DNA of 32,529 bases from Promethearchaeum sp. (GTDB lineage: Archaea > Asgardarchaeota > Lokiarchaeia > Sigyniarchaeales > Promethearchaeaceae). Each line of letters begins with the position of its first letter. Positions within the stretch are counted from its first letter, which is position 1. Positions 24,526 through 31,992 of the stretch are shown here, in pieces. The notes beneath the pieces were generated by a model that was given only the letters and a program-made list of their open reading frames with translations, did no database searches and was not told the DNA's origin. A program made the position numbers and the translations under genes. The DNA is taken from NCBI GenBank assembly GCA_030612265.1, contig JAUWOE010000014.1, forward strand, positions 1 to 32,529, written 5' to 3'.

Positions 24526-25692
24526 ATGTCCGAATTTACAGATTTTCTTTCTGAGTTTAATGATCTTCTTACTACATTTTTTATCATTCTATTACTTTTA
24601 GTTTTTTTTTATGGGCAAAATTATCAAGGATGGTATGCTGGGCGCCTTATAAAGAAATCCTTGAAAGAATTGAATAAATGGAAGAAATATGGTGTTAATC
24701 TGACATTTTCATTTATTGAACCAATATCATCTGAGGGTATAACTCCTCGTGAAATAACAGAATTTATAAATAAAATATTAGATTTCTTTGTTATTCCACC
24801 ATCTCAGTTAGATCCTCCGATTTATGAGAAATTGCGTTACCTAATGTCATATCGAGAAAAAAGGTTTTCTCAATTGATTAGACAATTTTTACCTAATATT
24901 GATAAAAGTTCACTTGCAAAAATTTCTGCTTTACTTAATACCACTACAGAAATTCATAATATGCATAAAAAAGTCCGTCATAAATTAATAATCGGTGAAA
25001 AAACTAGAAGTCACATGTTTCTACTTTCTACTGCTTCTGAAATAACTCAAATAATGATAAAAGCACGAGCTTATAGAACAGCCTTAGATTCATTTAAAGG
25101 AAAACAACCAATTGGGGATTCAATAGGACCTATGTCTGTAAATGAATTCATCAAAGAAATTCAAAAAAATAATAAAATTCTCGAGTTAAATACACAAAAA
25201 CGCTCCCACGGATTCTATTCTTCTGAAATTACTTATAAAAATCGTAAATGTATTTGCCTTCGTCCTAAGGGACCCGATGCTATTGTGGGAAATATCGGTG
25301 AGGCTGTTGAAAATGTGATTTTAGAATTACATGAAAAAAATCAACATCCTTCTATTGTAATCACTATAGATGCAATGACTCGTTTGGAGGGAGAAAAACT
25401 TGGAACAGTTGCACAAGGTTTAGGGATTGTTATAGGTGGAGATTCAAATAATTTAATTGATAAATATCAGATTGAAACACTATGTATGAAAGAGACACCT
25501 ACTATCCCTTTTGAAGCCGTTGTATGTAGGGAAAGTTTGGAAGAAGCAGTTTCTCCTATGAGTGAACCGATAAAGTTGGCAATTCCAAAAATTATCAGGA
25601 TCTTGAAAAAAATAATACGCTCACAAACAAAACCTAATGAAATTGTACTGATCTTGGGTATTGGAAATGCAATTGGTGTTCCATTTGAGTGA
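24526..25692 (+). CDS. DUF1512 archaeal membrane-anchored protein
   Basis: The 388-residue protein begins with one hydrophobic segment (TTFFIILLLLVFFYGQNYQG, about 16-35) and continues as a soluble cytoplasmic protein. Conserved-looking parts are AGRLIKKSLKELNKWKKYG, ICLRPKGPDAIVGNIGEAVE, ITIDAMTRLEGEKLGTVAQG and the end LILGIGNAIGVPFE. This layout is that of the archaea-specific DUF1512 family. Its biochemical role is unknown to me. The Gly-rich GLGIVIGG and GIGNAIGVP stretches could bind phosphate or nucleotide, which is speculation. The HEAT-like gene starts within its last codons, so the two are translationally coupled. Confidence 0.85.
   Translation: MSEFTDFLSEFNDLLTTFFIILLLLVFFYGQNYQGWYAGRLIKKSLKELNKWKKYGVNLTFSFIEPISSEGITPREITEFINKILDFFVIPPSQLDPPIYEKLRYLMSYREKRFSQLIRQFLPNIDKSSLAKISALLNTTTEIHNMHKKVRHKLIIGEKTRSHMFLLSTASEITQIMIKARAYRTALDSFKGKQPIGDSIGPMSVNEFIKEIQKNNKILELNTQKRSHGFYSSEITYKNRKCICLRPKGPDAIVGNIGEAVENVILELHEKNQHPSIVITIDAMTRLEGEKLGTVAQGLGIVIGGDSNNLIDKYQIETLCMKETPTIPFEAVVCRESLEEAVSPMSEPIKLAIPKIIRILKKIIRSQTKPNEIVLILGIGNAIGVPFE
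25675..25678 (+). promoter_or_regulatory. Ribosome-binding site GGTG for the HEAT-like gene
   Basis: GGTG inside the end of the DUF1512 gene is followed by TTCCAT and TTG at 25685. The spacing of six equals that of the other sites here and favours this TTG over the in-frame ATGs at 25661 and 25667. Confidence 0.45.
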
Positions 25693-26872
25693 AAAATGCG
25701 AGATTTTTAATTTTATTGATGATCTCGCAGATAAATTAAAGCGATTAAATAAAAAATCAATAAACCAAAATTTAATTTCTTCAGAAAACTCTGATTATAT
25801 TTTTCTATTATTGTATCATCCTGATAAAGCTGTGCGAAAAAAAGGGAAATATTTACTTAAATCAATCAATATCAATAAAAAAAATAATACAAAAACGAAT
25901 TGGATTGAAAAGGATTTAGAAGAATCCCAATTAGAACTATATTTTCAATTTATTATACATTTTCTAGCAGTAAAAAATATTAATCTATTTTTAAAATCAG
26001 TAAAACTGATCCAATCTGATAAGAAAAAATTCGAGCCTTATTTAATTGAAGCATTAGTTAATGAAAATGAAGCAATCGGTTTGAATGCAGCTAAATTACT
26101 CCATGTTATCAATAATGAGAGATATAAAAGCCCAAATTTTTATGAAATAATGAAAAACCTATCAGAATTAGAAAAAGCAAAATTAATGAAAAAAATAGAG
26201 AAAAAGATAGTCAATTTATCAAATATGAGCTGGAAAAAAAGAGAAAGCATAGTTAGGATGTTAATCTCTTTAGAAATTCCAAAATGTGTTAATAAAATAC
26301 AAGAATTTATCACCGATCCTGATGAAAACATTAGGTTTAATATTGCAGCTTCTCTCCCAAATTTCCAAACACCATTAGTAGAGAAACTATTGATTATACT
26401 CTTACTTGATGAAAAAGACAAGATACGATTTAAAGCCGCAGAATCTTTAGGTGTCTTATTTCCTAATCTTTATAAAAACCATTCACCTCAAAATATTTTA
26501 CAAATATATGGAACAAAACATCCAAAAAAATTACTATCACTCATGGATTCTTTTAAATCTAATATAAATATTCAGAAAATGTGGAAAAAACTCGGATATG
26601 ATTCAAATTTCATCCAAAAATATTATTCCGTATCTGATTTGACATTAATTGAGAAATATATTGAATATATTGTATTATCTGCAGATGGATCCTTAAAAAA
26701 CACAATAAATTTTATAATTTCGGATAGAATGCCAAGGATTTTGGAATTTATTTCGAATAAAATAAAAAATGAGGAGAACGTGGATAAAAAAAGAAATTTT
26801 TTGCAGACTTATCAAGACATTCAAAATTTATTCACAATTAAACAGCGTGATGGATTTATTTTATTACTCTGA
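25685..26872 (+). CDS. HEAT-like helical repeat protein
   Basis: About 395 residues, all helical and Lys/Asn/Leu-rich. Repeat units resembling HEAT motifs are HPDKAVRKKGKYLLKSI, NENEAIGLNAAKLLHVI, DPDENIRFNIAASLPNF and DEKDKIRFKAAESLGVLFP, each with the D-x-x-V/I-R-x-x-A pattern. The C-terminal 130 residues are helical without obvious repeats. A protein-binding scaffold role is likely. The TTG start overlaps the DUF1512 stop by eight bases, so the two proteins are made together and may form a complex near the membrane. This is the second HEAT-type protein in the window; the first (13376-14188) does not look like a close paralogue. Confidence 0.72.
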   Translation: MSEKCEIFNFIDDLADKLKRLNKKSINQNLISSENSDYIFLLLYHPDKAVRKKGKYLLKSININKKNNTKTNWIEKDLEESQLELYFQFIIHFLAVKNINLFLKSVKLIQSDKKKFEPYLIEALVNENEAIGLNAAKLLHVINNERYKSPNFYEIMKNLSELEKAKLMKKIEKKIVNLSNMSWKKRESIVRMLISLEIPKCVNKIQEFITDPDENIRFNIAASLPNFQTPLVEKLLIILLLDEKDKIRFKAAESLGVLFPNLYKNHSPQNILQIYGTKHPKKLLSLMDSFKSNINIQKMWKKLGYDSNFIQKYYSVSDLTLIEKYIEYIVLSADGSLKNTINFIISDRMPRILEFISNKIKNEENVDKKRNFLQTYQDIQNLFTIKQRDGFILLL

Positions 26873-26883
26873 TTATTTTTATT

Positions 26884-26888
26884 AGGTG
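26884..26888 (+). promoter_or_regulatory. Ribosome-binding site AGGTG for acylphosphatase
   Basis: AGGTG is followed by CAAAAT and TTG at 26895. The GTG within the site is in frame, but using it would add three residues before the normal acylphosphatase N-terminus. Confidence 0.55.
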
Positions 26889-26894
26889 CAAAAT

Positions 26895-27164
26895 TTGAGG
26901 TTGTATGCTATTATAAGTGGAAGAGTCCAAGGAGTATTTTTCCGAGTTAATACAAGAAATAAAGCATATGAACTTGGTTTATCTGGATGGGTTAAAAATC
27001 GATGGGATGGTAAAGTCGAGGTTGTATGTGAAGGTCCCAAGGAAAAAATCGATAGAATGCTAGAATGGCTAAAAAATGGTCCTAAATACTCTAAGGTTGA
27101 CAAAGTAGAACATTTTTTTGATGTAAAAGAAGAAGGTTTTCAAGATTTTAAAATTGTACATTGA
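26895..27164 (+). CDS. acyP: Acylphosphatase
   Basis: The small protein of about 89 residues shows both family signatures. YAIISGRVQGVFFR carries the catalytic Arg and phosphate loop. LSGWVKNRWDGKVEVVCEG carries the catalytic Asn. It hydrolyses acyl phosphates such as 1,3-bisphosphoglycerate or carbamoyl phosphate in the cytoplasm. TTG at 26895 gives the usual N-terminus (two residues then LYAIISG) and stands six bases after AGGTG. It follows the HEAT-like gene after 22 bases on the same strand and may be the third member of that operon. No specific link to DUF1512 is known. Confidence 0.95.
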   Translation: MRLYAIISGRVQGVFFRVNTRNKAYELGLSGWVKNRWDGKVEVVCEGPKEKIDRMLEWLKNGPKYSKVDKVEHFFDVKEEGFQDFKIVH

Positions 27165-27167
27165 AAG

Positions 27168-27992
27168 CTATTCTTCTTTTTTGGTGATTTTACGAACATT
27201 TTGGATTATGAATTTAAAATCAAAATTCATTTTAGTTTTCCCACTTAACGATACGCTGTCTCCGACCTTTATATCTGCTGCTGTTAAAGTTTTCTCACTT
27301 ATTTTAACAATTACCCTATCAAAATCTCTTTTCATTGTATTTTTCTTATTATCAGGAGCAGCTTTTCCTTTTTGAAGATCTAAAATGTAAAATTCACTTA
27401 TGTGGCCCATGTAATCAGAACTACTTTTTTCCATCTCTTTTACTTCCGCATCAAATATATATACTCTATTTGCTCCACTTTCTGAAGCAATTTTTTCAAT
27501 AATCGGATTTTCTTTCATTATGTTTATTTTTAATTCGCCATCTAACGGGGTTCCGTCCACATTTTCAATGTTTTTAAAAAATTCTTCAGCTTCATCTTGA
27601 TCAAAATCAAAATCTGTTACTGGTATTTTAAGCTGAAAATTATCTAATTTAGTTGGTGAATACTTGAAGATTATTAATCCATTTTTTAGTATTTTATTAA
27701 AATTAACAGAATAAGGTATTTTTTTATACTTTAATATAAATTCTTTTAATTTGATGCTTAACATTTCTCTGGCTATCTTACCATCAATTTCTAACACATC
27801 ATTATCTAAAATAGTGTGATATCGCAGAGTTGGAAAAGTCTCTCCTTCTTTAATTTCTTTGTGAATTAATATATCGTCATCTTTTACTTCATTTTCTGGA
27901 ACATTTTTTTGAAAAACAAAATTTTCACAATCTATATAATTCCACCATCTACCAAACAATCCGTCATTAACATTGTCTATATCTAATTTCAT
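27168..27992 (-). CDS. Unknown protein downstream of the MoxR ATPase, possible OB-like C-terminus
   Basis: About 274 residues, not recognised. It is acidic, with an N-terminal alpha/beta part (GLFGRWWNYIDCENFVF, TLRYHTILDNDVLEID) and a middle rich in Asp/Glu (DFDFDQDEAEEFFKNIENVD). The C-terminal part shows a run of strands, HISEFYILDLQKG, DFDRVIVKISEKTL, IKVGDSVSLSGKTK and FDFKFIIQNVRKI, like an OB-fold. I start it at ATG 27992; an in-frame TTG at 28013 directly after the MoxR stop is the alternative. It lies immediately after the MoxR gene on the same strand. I infer it is a substrate, regulator or adaptor of the MoxR/VWA module, without direct evidence. Confidence 0.65.
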   Translation of the reverse strand: MKLDIDNVNDGLFGRWWNYIDCENFVFQKNVPENEVKDDDILIHKEIKEGETFPTLRYHTILDNDVLEIDGKIAREMLSIKLKEFILKYKKIPYSVNFNKILKNGLIIFKYSPTKLDNFQLKIPVTDFDFDQDEAEEFFKNIENVDGTPLDGELKINIMKENPIIEKIASESGANRVYIFDAEVKEMEKSSSDYMGHISEFYILDLQKGKAAPDNKKNTMKRDFDRVIVKISEKTLTAADIKVGDSVSLSGKTKMNFDFKFIIQNVRKITKKEE

Positions 27993-28013
27993 AATTAAAT
28001 AATTTTCAAACAA

Positions 28014-29288
28014 TTATATAATGGTTTTTGTTTTTTCCTCTTTCTTGCAAAAGTAATTATCTAAAGGAACTAAATTCAATTTTTTAGCTAGTTTTTGCTG
28101 TTTTATTTCTTTTCTCTGCCTTGCTGTTAAAGATTTCTTTTTTAGCTCGGTATATTTCCTTATTTTTATTGGTTGGCTAGTAGGAAAATGAAATCGATCT
28201 TGTATTTTTATCTCCTTTAACAGTTCCTCATCTTTTGGAATCTTCCATTTCGAAACTCCCTTTCCTGTAGCAATTCGTATCAATATTTTTTTTTCCACTT
28301 CACTATTTCCTGCACAATAACGATTTGCTATGGTTAATTTAAATGACAACATAGGCCCCCATACAAATGAGTAATTAATCCAGTCTATAATAGCGCGAGT
28401 ACTTGGAGCTTTAGTAACAGTATTATCTACAAATTTTGCTCTTCTGCATTCTGCAATAACTTCGCAATACATTAGAGCCCATTTTTCATCTAATCCTGTA
28501 AGTTGCTGAATTAACCAAGATTCTTTCTCCAGTGAAGGATAAGTCATTTCAATAATGGCTGAAGCACGATCTCTAACTGAGGCCTGTAAATCATTAATTC
28601 CCATGACATCAGGATTCATGGTTGCGATTATTAATAATTGGCTATCATCTGATAGATTTACAAATTCATTATTATTTTGAGTCAGTATTACCCCCTCTTG
28701 TTTATCTAATAAAGGATTAAGTGCCATTTGTGCATTAACTGTTAAGGCATTAAATTCATTTATTATTAAAATTGCCATATTATTATGATTTGCTGCACGA
28801 ATAATTGAAGGAATTGGACCATCTTGCCATTTTGTACTTTCTCCAACAAGGATTTGACTTCCCAATAAATCAAGATCTATCATAGAATTTACACAGTTAA
28901 TAATTTGATATGGACATTTATAGCAAGCAGCTAAATATCCTCCTAATACTGTCTTTCCTAAACCAGGGGGGCTGAAAAAATAAAATGTTAAAACATGTTT
29001 AATACCAATAAGTCGATCTCTCTCAACTGCTAAACGAATTATTTCTAATTCGTTTATTATTACGTTATTTTCTCCTTCAAACTCAAGAACAGGGTAATAA
29101 ATTTGTTGATTTTCTTTGGGGTATATGACATTATAAGGTAAAGCCTCTTGAATTACCGGGATTTTTTTTTCAAGAATAAATTTGGGATTTTCTTTAGTGA
29201 AATGTTTTTCTGATAATGGTTTTTCTGAAAATGTTTCAATTTTATCATTATTTTTGGATTTTTCTGATTGAATTGTGATATTTATCAC
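28014..29288 (-). CDS. MoxR-family AAA+ ATPase (CbbQ/NorQ-like)
   Basis: The 424-residue protein has a roughly 75-residue variable N-terminus, then a MoxR-type AAA core. Walker A is SPPGLGKT (106-113), Walker B AILIINEFN (172-180), sensor 1 IIATMNPD, and Arg-finger region ASVRDRAS. The Walker B Asp is Asn while the catalytic Glu is kept, a deviation from the usual DE. A Lys/Arg-rich tail (LKKKSLTARQRKEIKQQKLA) is unusual. MoxR ATPases act with VWA proteins to remodel or insert metal into targets; the VWA partner is divergent, 64 bases away. GTG at 29288 lies in an AGGTGA site, and an ATC at 29279-29277 stands five bases after it, so the true start may be three codons in. The unknown gene downstream follows without a gap. 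Confidence 0.9.
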   Translation of the reverse strand: MINITIQSEKSKNNDKIETFSEKPLSEKHFTKENPKFILEKKIPVIQEALPYNVIYPKENQQIYYPVLEFEGENNVIINELEIIRLAVERDRLIGIKHVLTFYFFSPPGLGKTVLGGYLAACYKCPYQIINCVNSMIDLDLLGSQILVGESTKWQDGPIPSIIRAANHNNMAILIINEFNALTVNAQMALNPLLDKQEGVILTQNNNEFVNLSDDSQLLIIATMNPDVMGINDLQASVRDRASAIIEMTYPSLEKESWLIQQLTGLDEKWALMYCEVIAECRRAKFVDNTVTKAPSTRAIIDWINYSFVWGPMLSFKLTIANRYCAGNSEVEKKILIRIATGKGVSKWKIPKDEELLKEIKIQDRFHFPTSQPIKIRKYTELKKKSLTARQRKEIKQQKLAKKLNLVPLDNYFCKKEEKTKTII

Positions 29289-29290
29289 CT
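29285..29290 (-). promoter_or_regulatory. Ribosome-binding site AGGTGA for the MoxR gene
   Basis: AGGTGA on the minus strand is followed by TAAAT and ATC in the MoxR frame. The first conventional start, GTG, is within the site itself. Confidence 0.5.
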
Positions 29291-29320
29291 TGGAAGTAAT
29301 TGCTTGATATTTTTTATCGA

Positions 29321-29331
29321 ATTATTTAAAC
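29321..29331 (+). promoter_or_regulatory. Probable TATA box for the VWA gene
   Basis: ATTATTTAAAC is TATA-like and centred about 27 bases before ATG 29353, the distance expected for a leaderless archaeal transcript starting at that codon. It lies in the short divergent region shared with the MoxR gene. Confidence 0.4.
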
Positions 29332-29352
29332 CCCTTTTTGTTAATATTTACG

Positions 29353-31353
29353 ATGAAATCAACCCCTTCAATTTTAAAAAGCAAACTAAATCCCATTAAC
29401 TTATCGGATCAACGAATTTTAAAGAATATTGCGCAGAGGGTATCGGATTCTCCAAAATGTGTAGTTAAAAATGGCATTCCCAGAACAGATGGGGTAAATA
29501 TTTTTCTACCTTTTGACGATAAATCATTAACATTTGAAGATTTGGAAGGATTAGCTGCACATGAGGGTAGTCATATAAGATTTAAAAGTATCAATGATCC
29601 ACAAATCCCTAAAGAGCTTTTTCCAAAAAACCCTCAGTTTGCTCAAATTATTTTAAATATATGTGAAGATGCGCGAGTAGAAAATTTACTAAAAGGCACA
29701 TTCCCGGGATTTTGGGATGAAATCGATGATTTAAATTTAAGATTACTATCTAAAAAAATAAAATTAATCTCCGAATTTCCAGTTGACAAACTAAATAAGC
29801 CCGAAGCAGTTGAATTATTAATCAATTTTTTATCATTTGAAGGTTGTTCCCACTCTGAATTATTATATGATCCCCTTTTATCGGATAAGGGAAAATTTAA
29901 ATTTGGCTCTTCTAATTTAGGTAAATTTTGGAGGGAGATTTCAAAATCAATAGAATTTATACGCAAAGAGCAGACATTTGTCTCTTCTCTGATAGCATCA
30001 AAACGGATTATTCAATCAGTGCTTAAATATTTTGATTTTGATGGAGAATTATTCTCAAAACCTGAAGCTGGAAAAAAAAGAGAAAAAGAAAAAGACATTT
30101 CCAAAGAAGGAGAAGGTAAAAGTCACGATAAAGGATCTAAAATGGGAAGTTCACCCAAAGAGAAGGAACATGATGATTCTTCTAGAAAAGATGATTTAAT
30201 AAAAGGAATGAAAGATGCAATCTCAAAAAAATTCAAATCCCAAGTAAAATTTTCATCAAGTGGAATTCATTCGAGATTATTAAATAAAAAATCACAAGAA
30301 TTACTCAATAAAATTAGGGGGAGTCTACAATCCAAGAGATTAGATTCGGATGCCCATTTTCAAGAATTTGTTGAGGATAATTTGGAAGAATTAGATATAT
30401 CAAAAGAAGAAATTCTATCAATTTTAAAGGAATTGAAGGAAAAAAAAAGTGTTAGGAGTAAATTCGAAGAAATGACTCCAGAAATACGAAATCTTGATGA
30501 TAAAATTTCAAGTGAAATTTTTAGAAACGAAAAAGCAATTCAAACTTTAAATAATGTGAGAAATCCCATTCAAGTTTACAAGGAAATCGTAAATAGGCAT
30601 TTATTTTTAATAAATAAATTAAAAATTAAATTCACACCTATTAGAAAATCTACAAATATGCGAAGAGGCCAGCGTAGGGGCTTTATATGTGGAAGAGATT
30701 TAGCCCAAGTCAAAATTAGCAGAGGTCAATTCAAATCTCCATTCAAATATTATAATTTTGATAAAGGTGCTCGTTTAATATTATTAGTAGATGAATCTGG
30801 TTCAATGAATGGGATGAGGATCAAAATAGCTCGTGAATCTTGTATAATTTTGGCAGAATCTTTAAAAAATACCAGAATTTCATATGCAATCGTTGGATTT
30901 GGTGCAAAATATTCTAAAAAAATAATTTGTGAAAAAATCTATAAAGATATTAAAGAAAAATTAAATCCATCAAAAGTAGGATCTATTGGTGTTACTTCCA
31001 CTTTTAATGAAAATAGAGACGGAACATCATTTAGAAGTGTTGTTAATAATCATTTTCAATCGCAATCATCCACAAACTCTACTCCAATCTTAATTATTAT
31101 TTCAGATGGGCAACCGCACCATGGAGGTACTTCATATATCCATTCTAATGCCATTGAAGATACGCGTAAAGCAATTTTTTCAATACAGCAAATGGGTGTA
31201 AAAATATATGCAATTAGTATCGATTCAAGTGGGAGCTCTTATTTATCAAAAATATATAGGCCAAATCAATATGTAAAATTGAAATCTTTGAGCGATTTAT
31301 CCTCAAAATTAATATATCTAATCACAGAAATAGCGAATGCGTTATCCCATTAA
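29353..31353 (+). CDS. VWA-domain protein with N-terminal HExxH-like motif, partner of MoxR ATPase
   Basis: About 666 residues. The N-terminal domain has LEGLAAHEGSHIRF (HEGSH at about 70-74) and, some 30 residues on, ILNICEDARVENLL. This is an HExxH plus distal Glu/Asp pattern like gluzincin metalloproteases. A charged low-complexity linker at about 235-285 follows, then a helical middle. The C-terminal VWA domain has a complete MIDAS: LLVDESGSMNG (near 480), Thr in GTSFRSVVNN, and ISDGQPHHGG (near 585). Its layout recalls NorD/CoxE/CobT-type VWA proteins that work with MoxR ATPases. I start at ATG 29353 because a TATA-like box fits it; a TTG at 29338 is in frame. Cytoplasmic location is expected, as there is no signal peptide. 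Protease activity is inferred from the motif only. Confidence 0.88.
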   Translation: MKSTPSILKSKLNPINLSDQRILKNIAQRVSDSPKCVVKNGIPRTDGVNIFLPFDDKSLTFEDLEGLAAHEGSHIRFKSINDPQIPKELFPKNPQFAQIILNICEDARVENLLKGTFPGFWDEIDDLNLRLLSKKIKLISEFPVDKLNKPEAVELLINFLSFEGCSHSELLYDPLLSDKGKFKFGSSNLGKFWREISKSIEFIRKEQTFVSSLIASKRIIQSVLKYFDFDGELFSKPEAGKKREKEKDISKEGEGKSHDKGSKMGSSPKEKEHDDSSRKDDLIKGMKDAISKKFKSQVKFSSSGIHSRLLNKKSQELLNKIRGSLQSKRLDSDAHFQEFVEDNLEELDISKEEILSILKELKEKKSVRSKFEEMTPEIRNLDDKISSEIFRNEKAIQTLNNVRNPIQVYKEIVNRHLFLINKLKIKFTPIRKSTNMRRGQRRGFICGRDLAQVKISRGQFKSPFKYYNFDKGARLILLVDESGSMNGMRIKIARESCIILAESLKNTRISYAIVGFGAKYSKKIICEKIYKDIKEKLNPSKVGSIGVTSTFNENRDGTSFRSVVNNHFQSQSSTNSTPILIIISDGQPHHGGTSYIHSNAIEDTRKAIFSIQQMGVKIYAISIDSSGSSYLSKIYRPNQYVKLKSLSDLSSKLIYLITEIANALSH

Positions 31354-31358
31354 TTAAA

Positions 31359-31724
31359 TTATGGCTTTTCTAAAATTTTTTTTACATCGTCAAATGTAAA
31401 AGGTTTCTGTAAAGTTCCATCAATTTCTATTGGTTGAAGTTCTCTTTTAATATCTTCAACTGAATATCCTGTTGAAAGTATTATTTTAACCTGTGGATTT
31501 AATGTCTTAATCTCGGATATTATTTCTTTTGGTGAAAGCTCAGGTAAATTATAATCAATGAAAGCATATGAAAAAGATGAAGGGTCTTTTTTAAAGATTT
31601 CTATCCCTTTTTTGCCTAATTTTGCTGTTTCTGAGGATATATTAAGTTTTTGAAGAAATTTACTTAAAATCTTTAGCAATATAGGCTCATCATCAATGAT
31701 TAAAATTTTTTGAGATTCGGACAT
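31359..31724 (-). CDS. Stand-alone response-regulator receiver domain
   Basis: The 121-residue protein is a single CheY-like domain. The acidic pocket is ILIIDDEP, the phosphoacceptor Asp lies in YAFIDYNLPE, the conserved Thr/Ser in IILSTGYS and the Lys in LQKPFTFDD. It has no output domain, so it should act by protein contact after phosphorylation by a histidine kinase encoded elsewhere. It lies convergent to the VWA gene, with only five bases between their ends. An inverted repeat sits just upstream of its start. Confidence 0.95.
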   Translation of the reverse strand: MSESQKILIIDDEPILLKILSKFLQKLNISSETAKLGKKGIEIFKKDPSSFSYAFIDYNLPELSPKEIISEIKTLNPQVKIILSTGYSVEDIKRELQPIEIDGTLQKPFTFDDVKKILEKP

Positions 31725-31739
31725 TTCTTTTTTACATTT

Positions 31740-31762
31740 AATTATCTAATAACAAGATAATT
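31740..31762. promoter_or_regulatory. Inverted repeat upstream of the receiver-domain gene
   Basis: AATTATC (31740-31746) pairs with GATAATT (31756-31762) around a nine-base centre; the arms extend to TTTAATTATC and GATAATTTAAA if one T is bulged. It lies 16-38 bases before the start on the minus strand, overlapping the TATA region. It could be an operator, but AT-rich dyads arise easily by chance. Confidence 0.3.
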
Positions 31763-31992
31763 TAAATCTCCCTATATTGATTATTTTGTTTTAATTTTGA
31801 CTCAAAAATAAAACTATAAAATTAGTCGAATCACTAACTTAATGTTAAAATTGGAATATTCCGAAAAAATTTTTTAATACAATCCCAAAACTTTTGAATA
31901 AAATAGCTTTTAAGGCTTTAATTCAAACATTTACATAACAAAAAAAATGTATATAGTTACATTATTTTTATTTATTGTTAGGAGATATTAAT

